Part shown: positions 14,388 to 16,662 of the stretch, in pieces
Layout: each line of letters starts with the position of its first letter
Numbering within the stretch: position 1 is the stretch's first letter
Assembly (NCBI GenBank): GCA_947483545.1
Contig: CANKNP010000078.1
Coordinates: 1 to 16,662 of the forward strand
DNA: 16,662 nucleotides
From: Deltaproteobacteria bacterium
GTDB lineage: Bacteria > Myxococcota > UBA796 > SXON01
Direction: 5' to 3'
Made by a program: the position numbers and the translations under genes
The notes under the pieces: model-generated
The model's database searches: none
What the model was told of the DNA's origin: nothing
Seen by the model: only the letters and a program-made list of their open reading frames with translations

Positions 14388-14410
14388 GCGCGGCAGAGAC
14401 TCCGCCGCGC
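14388..14410 (-). promoter_or_regulatory. Hairpin in the alanine dehydrogenase leader
   Basis: On the - strand, GCGCGGC (14410-14404) pairs with GCCGCGC (14394-14388). A G-T wobble and an inner GAG/CTC extend the stem almost to the loop. It sits 13 nt upstream of the ald ATG and about 60 nt after the kinase stop. It may terminate the kinase transcript, though no T-run follows, or limit ald translation. No clear Shine-Dalgarno lies between the hairpin and the ATG. Confidence 0.4.
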
Positions 14411-14470
14411 GGTAACAGGCGGACTCGGGTTCGGAAGCCAGTACCGGCGAGAAAGTTCGGAGCAGGCACA

Positions 14471-16662
14471 CTATATGCCGCGGCAAAGCCTGGCGCCGAC
14501 GTAGGGGATCCGGCTTTCGCCCGAGTCCCCGAGCCGAAAGGCCACGCCGCCGCTGCGCCGGTACGCAGTGAAAGCGCCGCCCCGAAGCGTGCGGTTCAAG
14601 CCCTCCTCGACCGCAGGGGGTACGAACCGCCCGGCCTGAACCACCGGCCCCTCCGTCCGATGCAGATCCATACACCAATCGCGCACATTTCCTGCCATGC
14701 CGCGAATTCCGTACGGGCTGTCGTCCACCGGGAAGCTATCGACGACAGCAGGCATCGGGCGCCCGTCGTGACTGTCGCGCATGTTGGTGAACGTAGGGTC
14801 CAGGTAGTTGCCCCAGGGGAACACCCGGCCGTCCACGCCTCGGGCCGCTTTCTCCCACTCCAGCTCCCAAGGCAGGCGCCAGCCGAGGCCCGACCGGGCG
14901 GCTTCCCACTCGGCGAATGTGCGCGCCGAACGCCAGTCGATGAGCATCGCCGGCCAGTCGGCGAGCCACTGATCGCCCTCGGCGTCTGGGCGGAGGAAAA
15001 ACGTGCCGTCGGCATGCCGACCGTAGACGAGGTTTCCAGATTCGCCGGCGGTGCCGGGCCGCTCGCGCGGGGCACAGCGGAGCGCATCCTCCTCGCGGCC
15101 CTCCGCGAGCAACCCGGCTAGAAAGGTGAGCCATTGGGCGTTCGTCGCGGGGAAGCGGCGCATCACGAAGCCGTCGATCCACACGCGCTGCTTCGGGAGG
15201 CCGCCGGTGGCCTCGGGATCCCCGCCGCTCAGGAACCAGCCCGGCGGCACATAGGCGTCCAGCGGACCCAGCTCTTCGGGGCGAAGGAGGCGGATCGGCG
15301 TGGCGTGCGTCGCGCCCGGCGGTGTTCCGTCCCAGTGGGCCTGGCGTGCGATGTGGACCGGGTAGCGCGTGGGGGCGAATCCCTCCTTCCGGATCACCAC
15401 GACGTAGCTCCCCATGGGCAGATGCCAGGCCTTCACAGGCGTGCGGCCGAGGCTTCGGTAAGGCTGGAGGGTCGCGCATCGGTCCTTCTCGACGCAGCGA
15501 AACACCTCGACGGATGCGCCTGGGGGGTCGGTGATCAGCGTGAGCGCGCCGTCCCCGCGCAGCCAGGCCGCGTGCCGCCCGTCATCGTGCGAACGGAGGT
15601 GCCACTCGAACTGTCGGACGCTCAGCACATCGCTCGAGTCGGCGGCCTGGGCCATACGGTCGCGGTAATGTTCGGCGAGGCGCGCGTGGGCCTCAGGGAG
15701 CTCAGGGTCCAACGACAACGCCCCGCGGAGGAGCTGAATGCGCTGAACCGCTTCGACCGCCGCCTGTTGCTCCAGCTCCTGCGCTTCGTCCTGCTTGTCC
15801 CAGTACGCCCGCTTCTCCTCGACGGGGGCGAACGCGGAGATCTTGCTGGCGAGCGCCTGCGCGCCGACCCTCAATGCGGCGGCGCGCGAGGTCAAGGCGT
15901 GAATGCGGGGCTCCAGCGCGTCGGAGTCCGACACCAAGGTGAGCGCCTGACTCCGCGCGCGTGCCCCATCCAAGAAACCGAGGATCGCAAGGCCAAGTTC
16001 GCCAGCGTCCGAGAACCGATCCTTGGCGGATCGTGCCATGGCCCGCTCGGCGAGATCCACGAGGTGCTCGGGGGGGAGCGGGGCCTTCGCAAGCACACGC
16101 GGCCCCGCCGTCCAGGCCTGGGTCGCCCGAAGGAGCCGCTTCGGCGGCCCGTGCCGCACCTGGGCGAGGACGGCTTCGGTGTCCTCGCCGACGTACGGTG
16201 CAGCGCCCGTGAGGATCTCGTAGAGGATCGCCCCGAGCGCGTACACGTCTGCAAGGGAGCTGGGTGGCTCCCCCCTCGCCTGCTCCGGGGGCATGTAGGC
16301 CGGGGTGCCAGCGATCACGCCCAGGCGGGTCGAGTTGGCTCCCGCGAGCGAGCGATCGGTGTACACCGGGGCGTGCTCGCTGTACCCCAGGTCCGCCGCG
16401 CCCAGGATTTTGGCGAGCCCCCAGTCGAGCACCAGCACCTCGCCGAACGCGCCGAGCATGATGTTGTCGGGCTTGAGATCGCGATGGAGAACACCGCGCG
16501 CGTGCGCAAAGCCCACCGCCTCACATGCTCGGTGAAACGACTGGATCAACCGATGAAAGGTCCAGCCGGAGGGCGTCGGGAGCCACAGGCCATCCCGGGC
16601 ATGCTCATGAACCTCTTGGATGAGGGCGGTCAGGGTCTGGCCCTTGACCTCTTTCATGGTGA
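14471..16662 (-). CDS. Ser/Thr protein kinase fused to SUMF1/FGE-like domain (5' partial)
   Basis: The gene runs off the right edge: the frame is open to the end and the first visible residues (TMKEVKGQTL) are internal kinase sequence, so the Gly-rich loop and ATP-binding Lys are not seen. Numbering from the Met at 16657, the visible C-lobe has catalytic loop HRDLKPDN (58-65), metal-binding DWG in place of DFG (78-80, usual in this kinase group) and GTPAYMPPEQA (117-127). These predict an active Hanks-type kinase. Residues 250-340 are helical, coiled-coil-like and TPR-like. Residues about 370-435 are PEGA-like (TDPPGASVEVF, LPMGSYVVVIRKEGF). Residues about 470-728 form a SUMF1/formylglycine-generating-enzyme fold (LGWRLPWELEWEKAARG, FPWGN, GMAGNVRDW, LRGGAF). 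The FGE active-site Cys pair expected after RGG is absent, so this domain is probably a non-oxidising binding module. No transmembrane helix is seen. Confidence 0.88.
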   Translation of the reverse strand, partial: TMKEVKGQTLTALIQEVHEHARDGLWLPTPSGWTFHRLIQSFHRACEAVGFAHARGVLHRDLKPDNIMLGAFGEVLVLDWGLAKILGAADLGYSEHAPVYTDRSLAGANSTRLGVIAGTPAYMPPEQARGEPPSSLADVYALGAILYEILTGAAPYVGEDTEAVLAQVRHGPPKRLLRATQAWTAGPRVLAKAPLPPEHLVDLAERAMARSAKDRFSDAGELGLAILGFLDGARARSQALTLVSDSDALEPRIHALTSRAAALRVGAQALASKISAFAPVEEKRAYWDKQDEAQELEQQAAVEAVQRIQLLRGALSLDPELPEAHARLAEHYRDRMAQAADSSDVLSVRQFEWHLRSHDDGRHAAWLRGDGALTLITDPPGASVEVFRCVEKDRCATLQPYRSLGRTPVKAWHLPMGSYVVVIRKEGFAPTRYPVHIARQAHWDGTPPGATHATPIRLLRPEELGPLDAYVPPGWFLSGGDPEATGGLPKQRVWIDGFVMRRFPATNAQWLTFLAGLLAEGREEDALRCAPRERPGTAGESGNLVYGRHADGTFFLRPDAEGDQWLADWPAMLIDWRSARTFAEWEAARSGLGWRLPWELEWEKAARGVDGRVFPWGNYLDPTFTNMRDSHDGRPMPAVVDSFPVDDSPYGIRGMAGNVRDWCMDLHRTEGPVVQAGRFVPPAVEEGLNRTLRGGAFTAYRRSGGVAFRLGDSGESRIPYVGARLCRGI

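Overview
The window is GC-rich DNA, nearly gene-packed, with G/C strongly preferred at third codon positions. It probably comes from the Myxococcota or a closely related delta-proteobacterial lineage, most likely an uncultured one. The evidence is the gene content: a TIGR02996-type repeat-companion protein, several lipoproteins with Asp-rich calcium-binding repeats or Asp/Ser/Thr linkers, a MopE-like CDGxDNDGDG motif, and a Ser/Thr kinase fused to a SUMF1/FGE-like domain. No rRNA, tRNA, origin or CRISPR was recognised.

Layout. Positions 1-285 are unassigned leader sequence with small hairpins. From 286 to 8777 all genes are on the + strand: a TIGR02996 protein (286-1815), a TSP3/VWA lipoprotein (1890-3926), an FG-GAP/CARDB lipoprotein (3944-5938), a small lipoprotein with an acidic Ser/Thr linker (about 6133-6813), an LPG-synthase-type membrane protein (6835-7839) and an alpha/beta hydrolase (7854-8777). 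A PlsC-like acyltransferase (8786-9706, -) converges on the hydrolase with an 8-nt gap. A fourth small lipoprotein (9817-10578, +) is divergent from the acyltransferase.

Positions 10579-10874 form a gene-free, repeat-dense stretch. It holds a terminator-like hairpin, a 14-bp tandem array in which every unit carries an odd palindrome CGAG-N-CTCG, a short hairpin between direct repeats, and a 62-nt two-stem inverted repeat. The inverted repeat ends 6 nt before a strong Shine-Dalgarno and the gene for a stand-alone four-helix-bundle protein of the 23S-rRNA intervening-sequence (IVP/TIGR02436) family (10875-11195). A 5'-truncated IS630-family transposase (11185-11694, -) abuts this gene and lies against the 3' end of the next operon.

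The - strand operon runs alanine dehydrogenase (13250-14374), gamma-carbonic anhydrase (12732-13253), RsmB-like rRNA m5C methyltransferase (11695-12735). Both junctions are 4-nt start/stop overlaps (ATGA, then GTGA), which implies translational coupling. Upstream on the same strand, and running off the right edge, is a kinase/SUMF1 fusion (14471 to beyond 16662).

Functionally, the left half looks like an envelope module: surface lipoproteins, probably calcium-binding, beside membrane-lipid enzymes. The right half combines core metabolism and translation with a signalling kinase. The least explained part is the repeat block and IVP gene at 10.58-11.2 kb.
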